Part shown: positions 1-9,563 of the stretch, in pieces
How the letters are laid out: every line of letters starts with the position of its first letter
Position numbering within the stretch: position 1 is the first letter of the stretch
Assembly: GCF_020165195.1 (NCBI RefSeq)
Contig: NZ_JAIUHR010000030.1
Coordinates: 1 to 64,000 of the forward strand
Source of the DNA: Mesorhizobium sp. CA14
GTDB taxonomy: Bacteria > Pseudomonadota > Alphaproteobacteria > Rhizobiales > Rhizobiaceae
DNA: 64,000 nt
Reading direction: 5' to 3'
Position numbers and translations under genes: made by a program
The notes under the pieces: generated by a model
Told to the model about the DNA's origin: nothing
The model's database searches: none
The model's input: only the letters and a program-made list of their open reading frames with translations

Positions 1-65
1 CCATCGAGGCAACCGAATGCAAGAACTACTTCGAAAACGCCGGATACGCTTCCGTCAAAACATGA
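1..65 (+). CDS. IS630-family transposase, C-terminal end only
   Basis: The frame open from base 3 encodes 20 residues and stops with TGA at 63-65. The peptide contains the run ECKNYFENAGYASV, which resembles the conserved C-terminal tail of IS630-type DDE transposases (ECxNYFxxAGYA). The rest of the gene lies left of the window, so I cannot say whether the element is intact. It converges on lysA with only 14 bases between the stop codons. The identification rests on a short tail and is an inference. Confidence 0.55.
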   Translation, partial: IEATECKNYFENAGYASVKT

Positions 66-79
66 AAGACTCTAGCGGG

Positions 80-1348
80 CTATTTCAGCCAGTCGGGGAC
101 CAAATCCAGTCCGATCAGGTCCTCATAGGTCTGGCGCGGCCGCACGACATGGAAGCGGTCGCCGTCGACCAGCACCTCCGGCACCAGAAGCCTGGTGTTA
201 TAGGTGCCGGCCTGCACCGCGCCATAGGCGCCGGCTGTCGAAACGGCGATCAGGTCGCCCGCCTTCAGCTTCGGCAAATCGCGATCGAGGCCGATGAAAT
301 CGCCCGTCTCGCAGACCGGGCCGACGACGTCGACCTTCATGCGCGGCGTGGAGGCGGGCGGCTGCACCACCGGCCTGATGTCGTGGAAGGCGTCATAGAG
401 CGTCGGCCGGATCAGGTCGTTCATGGCGGCGTCGACGACGAGGAAGTTCTTGGCATCGCCTTCCTTCACGTAGATGACCCCGGACACCAGAATGCCGGCA
501 TTGCCGACGATCAGGCGGCCGGGCTCGAACATCACCTTCAGGCCCAGCCTGGTGACGTGCTTCCTGACGATCTCGGCATAGGCGTCGGGCAGCGGCGGGG
601 GGTTGTTGTCGACGCGGTAGGGAATGCCGAGGCCGCCGCCGAGATCGACATGCTCGATCGCATGTCCGTCGGCGCGCAGCACGCCCACCAGTTCGACGAG
701 CAACGCGAAGGCATCGTCGAAAGGCTGCAGCTCGGTGATCTGGCTGCCGATGTGGGTGTCGATGCCGGTCACCTTGATGCCCGGCAATTGCGCGGCACGC
801 GCATAGACCTGCCGCGCGCGCTGCCAGGGAATGCCGAACTTGTTCTCGGCCTTGCCGGTCGAGATCTTCTTGTGCGTTCTGGCATCGACATCAGGATTGA
901 TGCGCAGCGAGACCGGCGCCACCTTGCCGAGGGCCACGGCGCGCGCCGACAAAAGCTCCAGCTCAGGCTCGGATTCGACGTTGAAGCAGAGAATGCCGGC
1001 ATTGAGGGCAAAGTCCATTTCCCGCGCGGTCTTGCCGACGCCGGAAAACAGGATCTTGCTGGCCGGGATGCCGGCGGCCAAAGCGCGGCGCAATTCGCCT
1101 TCGGAGACCACGTCGGCGCCTGCGCCCTGCCTGGCCAGCGTCCTCAGCACGGCCTGGTTGGAATTCGCCTTCATGGCGTAGCAGACCAGCGCGTCGAGGC
1201 CGGCGAAGGCCTCCTTGAAGACGCGGAAATGCCGGGTCAGCGTCGCCGTCGAATAGCAATAAAAGGGCGTGCCGACCTCAGCTGCGATGTCGGGGATGGC
1301 GACGTCCTCGGCATGGAGAACGCCATCGCGGTAATCGAAATGGTTCAC
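80..1348 (-). CDS. lysA: Diaminopimelate decarboxylase
   Basis: Pyridoxal-phosphate enzyme that decarboxylates meso-diaminopimelate to L-lysine, the last step of lysine synthesis in the cytoplasm. The 422-residue product has the family order: N-terminal TIM barrel with the PLP lysine in CYAMKANSN (about K60), THIGSQ, the phosphate-binding GGGLG, EPGR, and the C-terminal CETGDF cysteine motif. I chose the GTG at 1348 (VNHFDYRDG) because the open frame upstream reads through the neighbouring lipoprotein gene in another frame and has no family similarity. It lies 55 bases after lptM on the same strand, the usual lptM-lysA pair of proteobacteria. Confidence 0.95.
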   Translation of the reverse strand: MNHFDYRDGVLHAEDVAIPDIAAEVGTPFYCYSTATLTRHFRVFKEAFAGLDALVCYAMKANSNQAVLRTLARQGAGADVVSEGELRRALAAGIPASKILFSGVGKTAREMDFALNAGILCFNVESEPELELLSARAVALGKVAPVSLRINPDVDARTHKKISTGKAENKFGIPWQRARQVYARAAQLPGIKVTGIDTHIGSQITELQPFDDAFALLVELVGVLRADGHAIEHVDLGGGLGIPYRVDNNPPPLPDAYAEIVRKHVTRLGLKVMFEPGRLIVGNAGILVSGVIYVKEGDAKNFLVVDAAMNDLIRPTLYDAFHDIRPVVQPPASTPRMKVDVVGPVCETGDFIGLDRDLPKLKAGDLIAVSTAGAYGAVQAGTYNTRLLVPEVLVDGDRFHVVRPRQTYEDLIGLDLVPDWLK

Positions 1349-1403
1349 GGGTGTTGGTTCCGGAAAGTTGCAGCTCGATGAGATCGGGTCGATCTCACCG
1401 GCT

Positions 1404-1610
1404 CTAGAGCAGGGGATCGAGGATGAATTTCCTGTCCTTGACCGGTTTTTCCGGCTCGGGCGGCACCGGCTGCTTGGCTTTTTCCGCATCCTTGCGCGCC
1501 TGCACGGCCGCCTCATAGGGCGTGTCGAGGCCGGTCTTCCTGCCGCAGGCGGTGACGGTGACAACCGCCGCCAGCAGTGCCAGCGTCACCAAAATCCTGC
1601 TACGGGTCAT
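1404..1610 (-). CDS. lptM: Small lipoprotein, LptM (YifL) type
   Basis: A 68-residue protein with a short signal peptide and lipobox VTAC (lipidated Cys22), followed by GRKTGLDTP and a Pro/Lys/Glu-rich tail. LptM/YifL lipoproteins keep this 'CGxKGPL'-like start after the cysteine and sit next to lysA or dapF. In E. coli LptM helps the LptD-LptE lipopolysaccharide translocon mature at the outer membrane. Family assignment comes from length, lipobox and position; function is inferred from the family. Confidence 0.8.
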   Translation of the reverse strand: MTRSRILVTLALLAAVVTVTACGRKTGLDTPYEAAVQARKDAEKAKQPVPPEPEKPVKDRKFILDPLL

Positions 1611-1738
1611 CGATCCATCCGTTCGAAACTGTTTCTTGTGCCGCCGCTTTTAGCCGAGTTTTCAGCGCTTTGCATCCCGGCAATTGTTTGATGCATGTCG
1701 TTGTCCCAGAACCGCTGCACACTTCTGGGCGACCTGCA

Positions 1739-3139
1739 TTAAGCTTTTGCGAGCCGCTTTTTCCAGTAGCGGACCTGCTTTCGCACTTCCGATGGCGCGG
1801 TGCCGCCGAAGCTTGTGCGGCTCTTCACCGAATTCTGCACGGCAAGCACCGAGAAGATATCGTCGGTGATGCCGGAGTGAATGGAGCGCAGGTCGTCCAG
1901 CGAGAGCTTTTCCAGGGAGACCTTCTTCTCCTCGGCGAGCGCCACGGCGCGGCCGGTGACATGATGGGCCTCGCGGAAGGGCAGGCCGAGATTGCGCACC
2001 AGCCAGTCGGCAAGGTCGGTCGCGGTGGCGTGACCGGCGCCTGCGGCCTTCTTCATGGCGGCGGCGTTGACGGTCATGTCGCGCACCATGCCGGCGGTCG
2101 CCGCCAGCATCAGGTCGAGCGTCTCGGCGGCGTCGAAGACCGCTTCCTTGTCCTCCTGCATGTCCTTGCCATAGGTCAGCGGCATGCCCTTCATCACGGT
2201 CAGCAGGCCGACGAGATGGCCGTTGACGCGGCCGGTCTTGCCGCGCACCAGCTCGGCGGCGTCCGGGTTCTTCTTCTGCGGCATGATCGAGGAGCCGGTG
2301 GAGAAGGAATCCGACAGGCGGATGAAGCCGAATTGCGGCGTCGACCAGATGATGATCTCCTCGGCGAGCCTGGAGAGGTGCGTCGCGCAGATCGCGGCGA
2401 GGCTCAGGAACTCGAGCGCGAAATCGCGGTCCGAGACGCTGTCCAGCGAATTGCGCGTCGGCTCGCGGAAACCCAGCGCCTTCGCCGTCATGTAGCGATC
2501 GATGGAAAAGCTGGTGCCGGCAAGGGCGGCCGCGCCCAGCGGGCTTTCATCCATGCGCTCGATGGCGTCGTGGACGCGCGAGAGGTCGCGGCCGAACATT
2601 TCGACATAGGCCATGCAGTGATGCCCGAAGGTCACCGGCTGCGCCGCCTGCATATGGGTGAAGCCGGGCATGACGGTCGCCGCATGCTCCTCGGCGCGTT
2701 CCAGGAACGCGGCGATCAGGTCCTTCAATGCCTGGGCGACGCGCTGGCATTCCTGCTTGACCCAGAGCCTGAGGTCGACCGCCACCTGGTCGTTGCGCGA
2801 GCGGGCGGTGTGCAGGCGTCCCGCCGCCGGGCCGATCAGGTCGGCAAGGCGGGCCTCGACATTCATGTGAATGTCTTCGAGCTTCGTCGAGAATTCGAAC
2901 GTGCCGGCCTCGATCTCTTTCAGAATCGTGTTCAGCCCGTGAGCGATTTTTTCTTGATCGGCCGCCGAAATAATGCCCGTTTCAGCCAACATCTCGCTAT
3001 GGGCGATCGATCCGTTTATGTCCTGCGCATAGAGCTTGCGGTCGAAGCCGATCGACGCGTTGATCGCTTCCATGATCGCGGCCGGACCCGAGGCAAAACG
3101 TCCGCCCCACATCTGGTTGCTGGCCTTCTTGTCGCTCAT
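1739..3139 (-). CDS. argH: Argininosuccinate lyase
   Basis: Cleaves argininosuccinate to arginine and fumarate, the last step of arginine synthesis. The 466-residue protein begins MSDKKASNQMWGGRF and carries the fumarase/aspartase superfamily signature GSSIMPQKKNPD, plus TARSRNDQVA and the catalytic-His region TFGHH. Full length for the family. The start at 3139 is chosen at MSDKK; the frame continues upstream but there overlaps the divergent tlpA gene antisense. The two starts are 33 bases apart, so their promoters must share that space or lie inside the genes. Confidence 0.96.
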   Translation of the reverse strand: MSDKKASNQMWGGRFASGPAAIMEAINASIGFDRKLYAQDINGSIAHSEMLAETGIISAADQEKIAHGLNTILKEIEAGTFEFSTKLEDIHMNVEARLADLIGPAAGRLHTARSRNDQVAVDLRLWVKQECQRVAQALKDLIAAFLERAEEHAATVMPGFTHMQAAQPVTFGHHCMAYVEMFGRDLSRVHDAIERMDESPLGAAALAGTSFSIDRYMTAKALGFREPTRNSLDSVSDRDFALEFLSLAAICATHLSRLAEEIIIWSTPQFGFIRLSDSFSTGSSIMPQKKNPDAAELVRGKTGRVNGHLVGLLTVMKGMPLTYGKDMQEDKEAVFDAAETLDLMLAATAGMVRDMTVNAAAMKKAAGAGHATATDLADWLVRNLGLPFREAHHVTGRAVALAEEKKVSLEKLSLDDLRSIHSGITDDIFSVLAVQNSVKSRTSFGGTAPSEVRKQVRYWKKRLAKA

Positions 3140-3172
3140 CGCTATAACCCGTGCTCCGGAGCAGTTTTGAAA

Positions 3173-3856
3173 ATGGCAGACGGCAAGAGATATTTTTTTC
3201 CGGCTACGCGCCTCATCCTCGCCGCTTTGGTGGCGGGCGTGCTGGCCGGCGCGGTCGCGGTATATGTCAGCGAGAGCGGTTCTGGCAACAATGCTCCCGA
3301 GAAGGCCGTCGCGGCCGCCGGCAAGGACGATGCAGCCTGCGCGGCCAAGGCCGACCGGGCCAAGCAAATCGCCGCCAAGGCCGTCGGCCAGGTCGCGGCG
3401 CTGCAGCCGGCCGACCCGCCGCAATCGCTGAAGAGCCTGGCCTTCAACGGCCCGGACGGCAAGCCGATGACAATCGCCGACCATGCCGGCAAGACCGTGC
3501 TGCTCAACCTCTGGGCGACATGGTGCGCGCCGTGCCGCGCCGAGATGCCGGCGCTCGACGCGCTGCAAAAGGAAAAGGGCAGCAATGCCTTCGAGGTGAT
3601 CGCGGTCAATGTCGACACCGGCGACGATACGAAGCCGAAGAAGTTCCTCAAGGAAATCGGCGTCGAGACGCTCGGTTTCTATCGGGACCCGACGATCGCG
3701 CTGTTCAACGAGGCAAAGACGCGCGGCCTGGCGCTCGGGCTTCCGGTGACCATGCTGATCGACGCGGATGGTTGCCTGATCGCACATATGAACGGCCCAG
3801 CCGAATGGTCGAGCCCCGACGCCAAGCGGCTGGTGGAAGCGGCGCTCGAACCCTAA
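3173..3856 (+). CDS. tlpA: TlpA-like thiol:disulfide interchange protein
   Basis: A membrane-anchored periplasmic thioredoxin of 227 residues. One membrane segment lies at about residues 12-32, then an Ala-rich linker, then a thioredoxin fold with the active site WCAPC (117-121) and a cis-proline loop GLPVT. TlpA of Bradyrhizobium reduces CcoSco and the cytochrome oxidase CuA subunit during oxidase assembly; homologues next to argH are common in Hyphomicrobiales. Start taken at ATG 3173; a much longer open frame upstream is only the antisense of argH. Confidence 0.9.
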   Translation: MADGKRYFFPATRLILAALVAGVLAGAVAVYVSESGSGNNAPEKAVAAAGKDDAACAAKADRAKQIAAKAVGQVAALQPADPPQSLKSLAFNGPDGKPMTIADHAGKTVLLNLWATWCAPCRAEMPALDALQKEKGSNAFEVIAVNVDTGDDTKPKKFLKEIGVETLGFYRDPTIALFNEAKTRGLALGLPVTMLIDADGCLIAHMNGPAEWSSPDAKRLVEAALEP

Positions 3857-3865
3857 TCGCGACCG

Positions 3866-4918
3866 CTATCTTACCCGCACCGCAACCACCAGCGCCTCGT
3901 GGTCGGCGCTCGGGCTGCCGTCCGGCAACACCGCCGGCAATGTCGCCGGCGCGCTTGCCGCGAGGCCGCGGGTAAAGAACCAGTCGATATGGCCGGCAGG
4001 GGTGGCGTCGCCCGCCGTGCGCCGCTGCGTCGGCTTGTCGAACGCGTTGGCGTCGCGCCATTCGTAGCCGCGTTCGGCCATGATGGCGAAGAGGGGCTCG
4101 TGACGTTCGGGGCACATCAGCCGGTCCGGCTCGGCATCGATGCGGGCCTGCCATACGGCCGGATCGGCGTGACGCTCTTCATAGGTCGCGGTCAGCGTGT
4201 TGAAATCGCCGCCGATCAGGACCGGCGCTTCCGCGTCATATCTGTCGATGGCGTCAAGGAGGTGGCGCGTCTGTTCGGCACGGCCGGCGGGCGCGGTGCG
4301 GTTCTCGAGATGCACTGAAACGACGGTGACCCGGCGCTCGCCCACCGCTACCTGGCCGCCGATCGCCATGCGGCCGCCGATCCGGGGCTGGCCGTGCTCC
4401 GGCAGGAACCAGGCGCCGGCGGCGTCCAGCCGAACGAGGAAGGGCCGCAGCAACGGGACGGCGCTGGTTATGGCGTTGCCGTGGAAGCCCTCAATGTTCT
4501 CCGCGCCGCCATTTGCCGCCTGCTCCGCTTCATTGCCGGTGCCGAGTTCGAGGAACTCGACGCCATAGGCATAGGAATGGCCCAGACGATCGGCAAGCCG
4601 GCTCAAAAGATGGCCGTTGCCGGAGCGCGCCATGCCCTTGTCGACTTCCGAAAGCAGCACGACGTGCGGCGCCTGGGCGGCGATCGTAGTGGCGATGGCA
4701 TCGACATGGCGCAGCCGCTCGACGTTCCAGGCCATGACGGTCAGGCTCTCGCCGGCACTCTCGCGCGACGCCTTGCCGCCGATCTCGATCTCGCCGAGGG
4801 CGGGAACGGCGGCAGCGTGGCGCAGATGGGTGGCGCTGTCGCGCGGTCCGTCCCGCATCGCGTTGCGGATGGCGAGAGGCACGTGCGTGAGCTGCGGAAC
4901 CAGCATGTCTCTTCTCAT
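3866..4918 (-). CDS. Endonuclease/exonuclease/phosphatase family protein
   Basis: A 350-residue protein with the EEP fold: MAWNVE (about 62-67), LLSEVD (metal-binding Glu), the SVHLENRT strand, IGGDFNT (Asp-Asn) and the C-terminal HIDWFF ... SADHEALV catalytic His block. The superfamily includes nucleases, sphingomyelinases and inositol phosphatases, so the substrate cannot be read from these motifs. No signal peptide is apparent; the first 50 residues are not conserved-looking. The start could be MRRD or MLVP four codons later. It converges on tlpA with 9 bases between the stops. Confidence 0.8.
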   Translation of the reverse strand: MRRDMLVPQLTHVPLAIRNAMRDGPRDSATHLRHAAAVPALGEIEIGGKASRESAGESLTVMAWNVERLRHVDAIATTIAAQAPHVVLLSEVDKGMARSGNGHLLSRLADRLGHSYAYGVEFLELGTGNEAEQAANGGAENIEGFHGNAITSAVPLLRPFLVRLDAAGAWFLPEHGQPRIGGRMAIGGQVAVGERRVTVVSVHLENRTAPAGRAEQTRHLLDAIDRYDAEAPVLIGGDFNTLTATYEERHADPAVWQARIDAEPDRLMCPERHEPLFAIMAERGYEWRDANAFDKPTQRRTAGDATPAGHIDWFFTRGLAASAPATLPAVLPDGSPSADHEALVVAVRVR

Positions 4919-5067
4919 CCAGTTAGCCGGTTAATCACGGAGGTCTTTTCGCCGCTTGGCGGCGCACTAGCTCTCTAGAGCGCCGATGTGACGTTTTCAT
5001 GCCGGCGCGACCGCTGCCAGGGGAGGAGAGACTGGCTGTCCACAGGGGCTTCGGGCCCACAACAGAA

Positions 5068-5122
5068 CTGTCACATACCTTCTCTATGAGAGCGGGCAAG
5101 GACTTGCGCAAAACCCTGTCAC
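5068..5122 (+). promoter_or_regulatory. Possible PhoB-type boxes upstream of ugpB
   Basis: The heptamer CTGTCAC occurs at 5068-5074 and again at 5116-5122, within 80 bases of the ugpB start. The rhizobial PHO box is built of CTGTCAT-like heptamers spaced 11 bases apart. After the first copy the next register reads CTTCTCT, a weak match. ugp genes are phosphate-regulated in rhizobia, which is why I list this, but no full box is present. Confidence 0.3.
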
Positions 5123-5145
5123 ACTGCCACTCAAGAGGGAAAACC

Positions 5146-6498
5146 ATGACGATCATCAAGCGGGGCTTCGCTGCCCTTGCCGCCGGCGTGCTCAGCACCG
5201 CGCTTGCGGTTCCTGCTTCTGCCGAGCCGGTCAAATTCGATTTCTGGTTCGGTCTTTCGGGCGACCTCGCCCGCGTCGTCGACACGCTGTGCAAGAACTT
5301 CAACGATTCCCAGAACGACTATCAGGTCGTCTGCACCAGCCAGGGCAATTACGACGCCACGCTGCAGAACACGATCGCCGCCTTCCGCGCCGGCAAGCAG
5401 CCCACCGTCGTCCAGGTCTATGACGTCGGCACCGCCACCATGATGCTGTCGGGCGCCTACAAGCCCGCCGACAAGCTGATGGAAGAGAACGGCTACAAGA
5501 TCGACTATAGCGACTATTTCCCCGGCATCGCCCGCTATTACGCGACCTCGAAGGGCGAGATGCTGTCCTTCCCGTTCAACTCGTCAACGGCGCTGATGTA
5601 CTGGAACAAGGACGCCTTCGCCAAGATCGGCAAGACCGAGGCGCCGAAGACCTGGGAAGACGTCGGCGCCGACCTCAAGGCGCTGAAGGACGCCGGCTAT
5701 GATTGCCCGATGGCGATCAACATCTCGGCCAACGAGAGCTGGCAGCTGATGGAGCAGTTCTCGGCGCTGCACAACCAGCCGATCGCCACCAAGAACAACG
5801 GCTATGACGGTCTCGACGCGCGTCTGGAAGTCAACAAGACGAAGTTCGTCCAGTACGTCACCGACTTGAAGAAGTGGTATGACGCAGGCCTTATCAAGAT
5901 CAAGTCGAAGGATCTCGGCCAGGATATGGTGCAGGCCTTCGCCACCGGCACCTGCCAGCTCATCCTGACCTCGGTCGGCGACCACGGCACGGTCGGCCGC
6001 ACCCAGAAGGAAGGCATGAAGTGGGACGTCGCCGAGCTGCCGGTCTACGCCGGCACCGAGCGCAAGAACTCGCTGGTCGGCGGCGCTTCGCTGTGGGTGC
6101 TGTCCGGCAAGTCGGACGCCGAATACAAGGGCGCGGCCGCTTTCCTCAACTTCATCCACGATCCCAAGACCGCTTTGTTCTGGTCGACCAACACCGGTTA
6201 TATTCCGGTGACCAAGTCGGGCTTCGATTTCATGAAGTCAAACGGCTTCTACGACAAGGCACCTTACAAGGGCCGTGAAGTGGCCATCGAGAGCCTGACC
6301 GCGTCGGAGCCGACCGAGATCACCCGCGGCATCCGCCTCGGCAACTTCACCCAGATCCGCGCCGAGTTCGGCACGCAGATGCAGGCGATCTTCGCCAACA
6401 AGGTCAGCGTCCAGCAAGGCCTCGACACTCTGGTCAAGAATGGCGACGCGATCCTCGAGCGCTTCCAGCAGACCTATCCGGGTAAGACCCTGCCCTGA
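5146..6498 (+). CDS. ugpB: sn-glycerol-3-phosphate ABC transporter, periplasmic binding protein
   Basis: A 450-residue solute-binding protein of the family-1 (maltose/UgpB) class with a signal peptide ending at ASA-EP (about residue 26). UgpB hallmarks are the N-terminal FWFGLSGD segment, QGNYDATLQN, and the C-terminal 'QQGLDTLVKNGDAILERFQ'. It captures glycerol-3-phosphate and glycerophosphodiesters for UgpAEC. The ATG at 5146 follows AAGAGGG. It is the first gene of ugpBAEC-phosphodiesterase, separated from ugpA by a strong hairpin that could set its higher expression. Confidence 0.92.
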   Translation: MTIIKRGFAALAAGVLSTALAVPASAEPVKFDFWFGLSGDLARVVDTLCKNFNDSQNDYQVVCTSQGNYDATLQNTIAAFRAGKQPTVVQVYDVGTATMMLSGAYKPADKLMEENGYKIDYSDYFPGIARYYATSKGEMLSFPFNSSTALMYWNKDAFAKIGKTEAPKTWEDVGADLKALKDAGYDCPMAINISANESWQLMEQFSALHNQPIATKNNGYDGLDARLEVNKTKFVQYVTDLKKWYDAGLIKIKSKDLGQDMVQAFATGTCQLILTSVGDHGTVGRTQKEGMKWDVAELPVYAGTERKNSLVGGASLWVLSGKSDAEYKGAAAFLNFIHDPKTALFWSTNTGYIPVTKSGFDFMKSNGFYDKAPYKGREVAIESLTASEPTEITRGIRLGNFTQIRAEFGTQMQAIFANKVSVQQGLDTLVKNGDAILERFQQTYPGKTLP

Positions 6499-6514
6499 TC
6501 CCGGATGTTGGAAC

Positions 6515-6543
6515 GGCCGCCCGTCGGGAATCGACGGGCGGCC
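6515..6543 (+). terminator. Intercistronic hairpin between ugpB and ugpA
   Basis: A perfect 12-bp stem, GGCCGCCCGTCG / CGACGGGCGGCC, with a 5-base loop (GGAAT), begins 17 bases after the ugpB stop. The bases following (ATTTCACAT) are not a real U-tract. It is more likely a partial terminator or an RNA-stabilising structure that leaves binding-protein mRNA more abundant than that of the permease genes than a full terminator. Confidence 0.6.
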
Positions 6544-6602
6544 ATTTCACATCTAGGTTTACGGTGAAGGTGGGCTGACGGTTCAACGGCATCGGCGGAT
6601 CG

Positions 6603-7487
6603 ATGGAAAAACGCGTCACTTTCGGCAGATGGACGATCGGCATCCTGTTCGCGGTGCCGCAACTTCTTTTGATCTTCACCTTCTTCTACTGGCCGGCCGG
6701 CCAGGCGATTTACTGGTCGCTGACGCTGCAGCAGCCCTGGGGCGGCGGCAACATCTGGGTCGGGCTCGACAATTTTCGCTCGATCCTCGCCAATGCCGAC
6801 TACTGGAATTCCATCACCGCCAGCATGGTCTTCGCCGGCATCAGCACGGGCCTTGCGATGGTCATCGCGCTGGTGCTCGCCGCCTTGACCGACCGGCAGC
6901 TTGCCGGCTCATGGCTGTATCGCGTGGTGCTGATCTGGCCCTACGGCATCGCCGCGCCGGCTCTGGCGCTGGCATTTCGTTTCATTCTGGCGCCGGAAGC
7001 CGGCTTCATGGCCGTCGTCAACCAGGTCTGGCCGGGCTTCTGGGACCCGGGCCTCGACGGCGCCGACGCGATGGCCTCGATCATCATCGCCTTTTCCTGG
7101 AAATATGTCGGCTATAATTTCATCTTCTTCCTCGCAGCCTTCCAGGCGATCCCGCGTTCGCTGATCGAGGCGGCCGCCATGGACGGCTCAGGAGTCATCC
7201 GGCGCTTCTGGGACATCCAGTTCCCGCTGATCACGCCGACGATCTTCTTCCTGCTGGTCATCAACATCACCGAGAGTTTTCAGGACTCCTTCGGCATCGT
7301 CGACATCATGACCGCAGGCGGACCGGCCAACGCCACCAATCTGATGGTCTACAAGATCTATTCCGACGGCTTCAAAGGCCTCGATTATTCGGGCGCCGCC
7401 GCGCAGAGCATCATCCTGATGCTGCTCATCGTCGCGCTGACCATCGTCCAGTTCCGCTTCATCGAGCGGCGCGTGCATTACCGTTGA
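6603..7487 (+). CDS. ugpA: sn-glycerol-3-phosphate ABC transporter, permease UgpA
   Basis: A 294-residue inner-membrane permease with six predicted membrane segments and the cytoplasmic EAA loop at about residues 190-210 (EAAAMDGSGVIRRFWDI), which docks on the UgpC ATPase. The C-terminus FRFIERRVHYR is typical of UgpA. It works as a heterodimer with UgpE. Its stop lies next to the ugpE start, pointing to coupled translation. Confidence 0.92.
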   Translation: MEKRVTFGRWTIGILFAVPQLLLIFTFFYWPAGQAIYWSLTLQQPWGGGNIWVGLDNFRSILANADYWNSITASMVFAGISTGLAMVIALVLAALTDRQLAGSWLYRVVLIWPYGIAAPALALAFRFILAPEAGFMAVVNQVWPGFWDPGLDGADAMASIIIAFSWKYVGYNFIFFLAAFQAIPRSLIEAAAMDGSGVIRRFWDIQFPLITPTIFFLLVINITESFQDSFGIVDIMTAGGPANATNLMVYKIYSDGFKGLDYSGAAAQSIILMLLIVALTIVQFRFIERRVHYR

Positions 7488-7495
7488 GGCGGGCC

Positions 7496-8410
7496 ATGGT
7501 CGAGCGCACCCCGATCCTCAATTTCTTCACGCATCTGATCCTGTTTGCCGGCTTCGTATTCTGCGTGGCGCCGTTCGTCATCGTAGCGATCGCCGCCTCG
7601 CACAATCTGAAGGACGTCAACGACGTGCCGATGTCGCTGCTGCCGGGCAGCGATTTCTGGGTCAACATCAAGACGGCCTGGACGACGGCCGATCTCGGCC
7701 CGAAGCTGCTGAACTCCTTCATCATGGCGTTCGGCGTCGCCGCCGGCAAAGTAATCGTGTCGGCGCTGACGGCCTTCTCGATCGTCTATTTCCGCTATCC
7801 CGGCCGCACGCTGATCTTCTGGCTGATCTTCATCACGCTGATGCTGCCGCTCGAAGTGCGCATCGTCCCGACATATGCGGTGGTCGCCAACGTGCTGGAG
7901 CCCTATCAGACGATCATGGATCTGACGGGACTGTCCTGGCTGATCGAGAAGATATCAGGCGTTCAGGTCCAGCTCAGCCTGGGGTTGCTCAATTCCTATA
8001 GCGGCCTGATCCTGCCGCTGGTCGCCACCGCCACCGGCACCTTCCTTTACCGCCAGTTCTTCCTGACCGTGCCGGACGAATTGACCGAGGCCGCGCGCAT
8101 GGACGGCGCCGGCGCGCTGCGCTTCTTCGTCGATATCCTCCTGCCGCTGTCGCGCAACAACATGGCGGCGCTCGGCACCATCATGTTCCTGTGGGCCTGG
8201 AACCAGTATCTGTGGCCGTTGCTCATCACCACGGACCAGTCGCATGCAATGGCGGTGACAGAGCTGAAGCAGCTCATTCCCAATGTCGGCGGGGCGCCGG
8301 AATGGCATATCGCCATGGCCGGCACGCTGATCGTCATGCTGCCGCCGCTGATCGTCGTGGTTCTGATGCAGCGCTGGTTCGTGCGCGGCCTCATCGCCAC
8401 CGAAAAATAA
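7496..8410 (+). CDS. ugpE: sn-glycerol-3-phosphate ABC transporter, permease UgpE
   Basis: A 304-residue inner-membrane permease with six membrane segments and the EAA motif EAARMDGAGALRFFVDI near residue 200; ends FVRGLIATEK as UgpE proteins do. The start could be TTG 7484, overlapping the ugpA stop by four bases, or ATG 7496 (MVERTPI); I chose the ATG because family members begin with similar sequence. Partner of UgpA in the glycerol-3-phosphate importer. Confidence 0.92.
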   Translation: MVERTPILNFFTHLILFAGFVFCVAPFVIVAIAASHNLKDVNDVPMSLLPGSDFWVNIKTAWTTADLGPKLLNSFIMAFGVAAGKVIVSALTAFSIVYFRYPGRTLIFWLIFITLMLPLEVRIVPTYAVVANVLEPYQTIMDLTGLSWLIEKISGVQVQLSLGLLNSYSGLILPLVATATGTFLYRQFFLTVPDELTEAARMDGAGALRFFVDILLPLSRNNMAALGTIMFLWAWNQYLWPLLITTDQSHAMAVTELKQLIPNVGGAPEWHIAMAGTLIVMLPPLIVVVLMQRWFVRGLIATEK

Positions 8411-8420
8411 GGAGACAAAA

Positions 8421-9521
<1,101 letters not shown>

Positions 9522-9563
9522 GGCGATCGGCGACTTCGCGAAATTCGATTGAGGGTTCACGGA

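Noticed and set aside
624..1259. Several open frames on both strands within lysA
   Set aside because: All are shadows of the lysA reading frame with Arg/Ser/Ala-rich products.
1577..3172. Long plus-strand open frame leading into tlpA
   Set aside because: It is antisense to argH and arises from GC-rich codon bias; the TlpA family begins at 3173.
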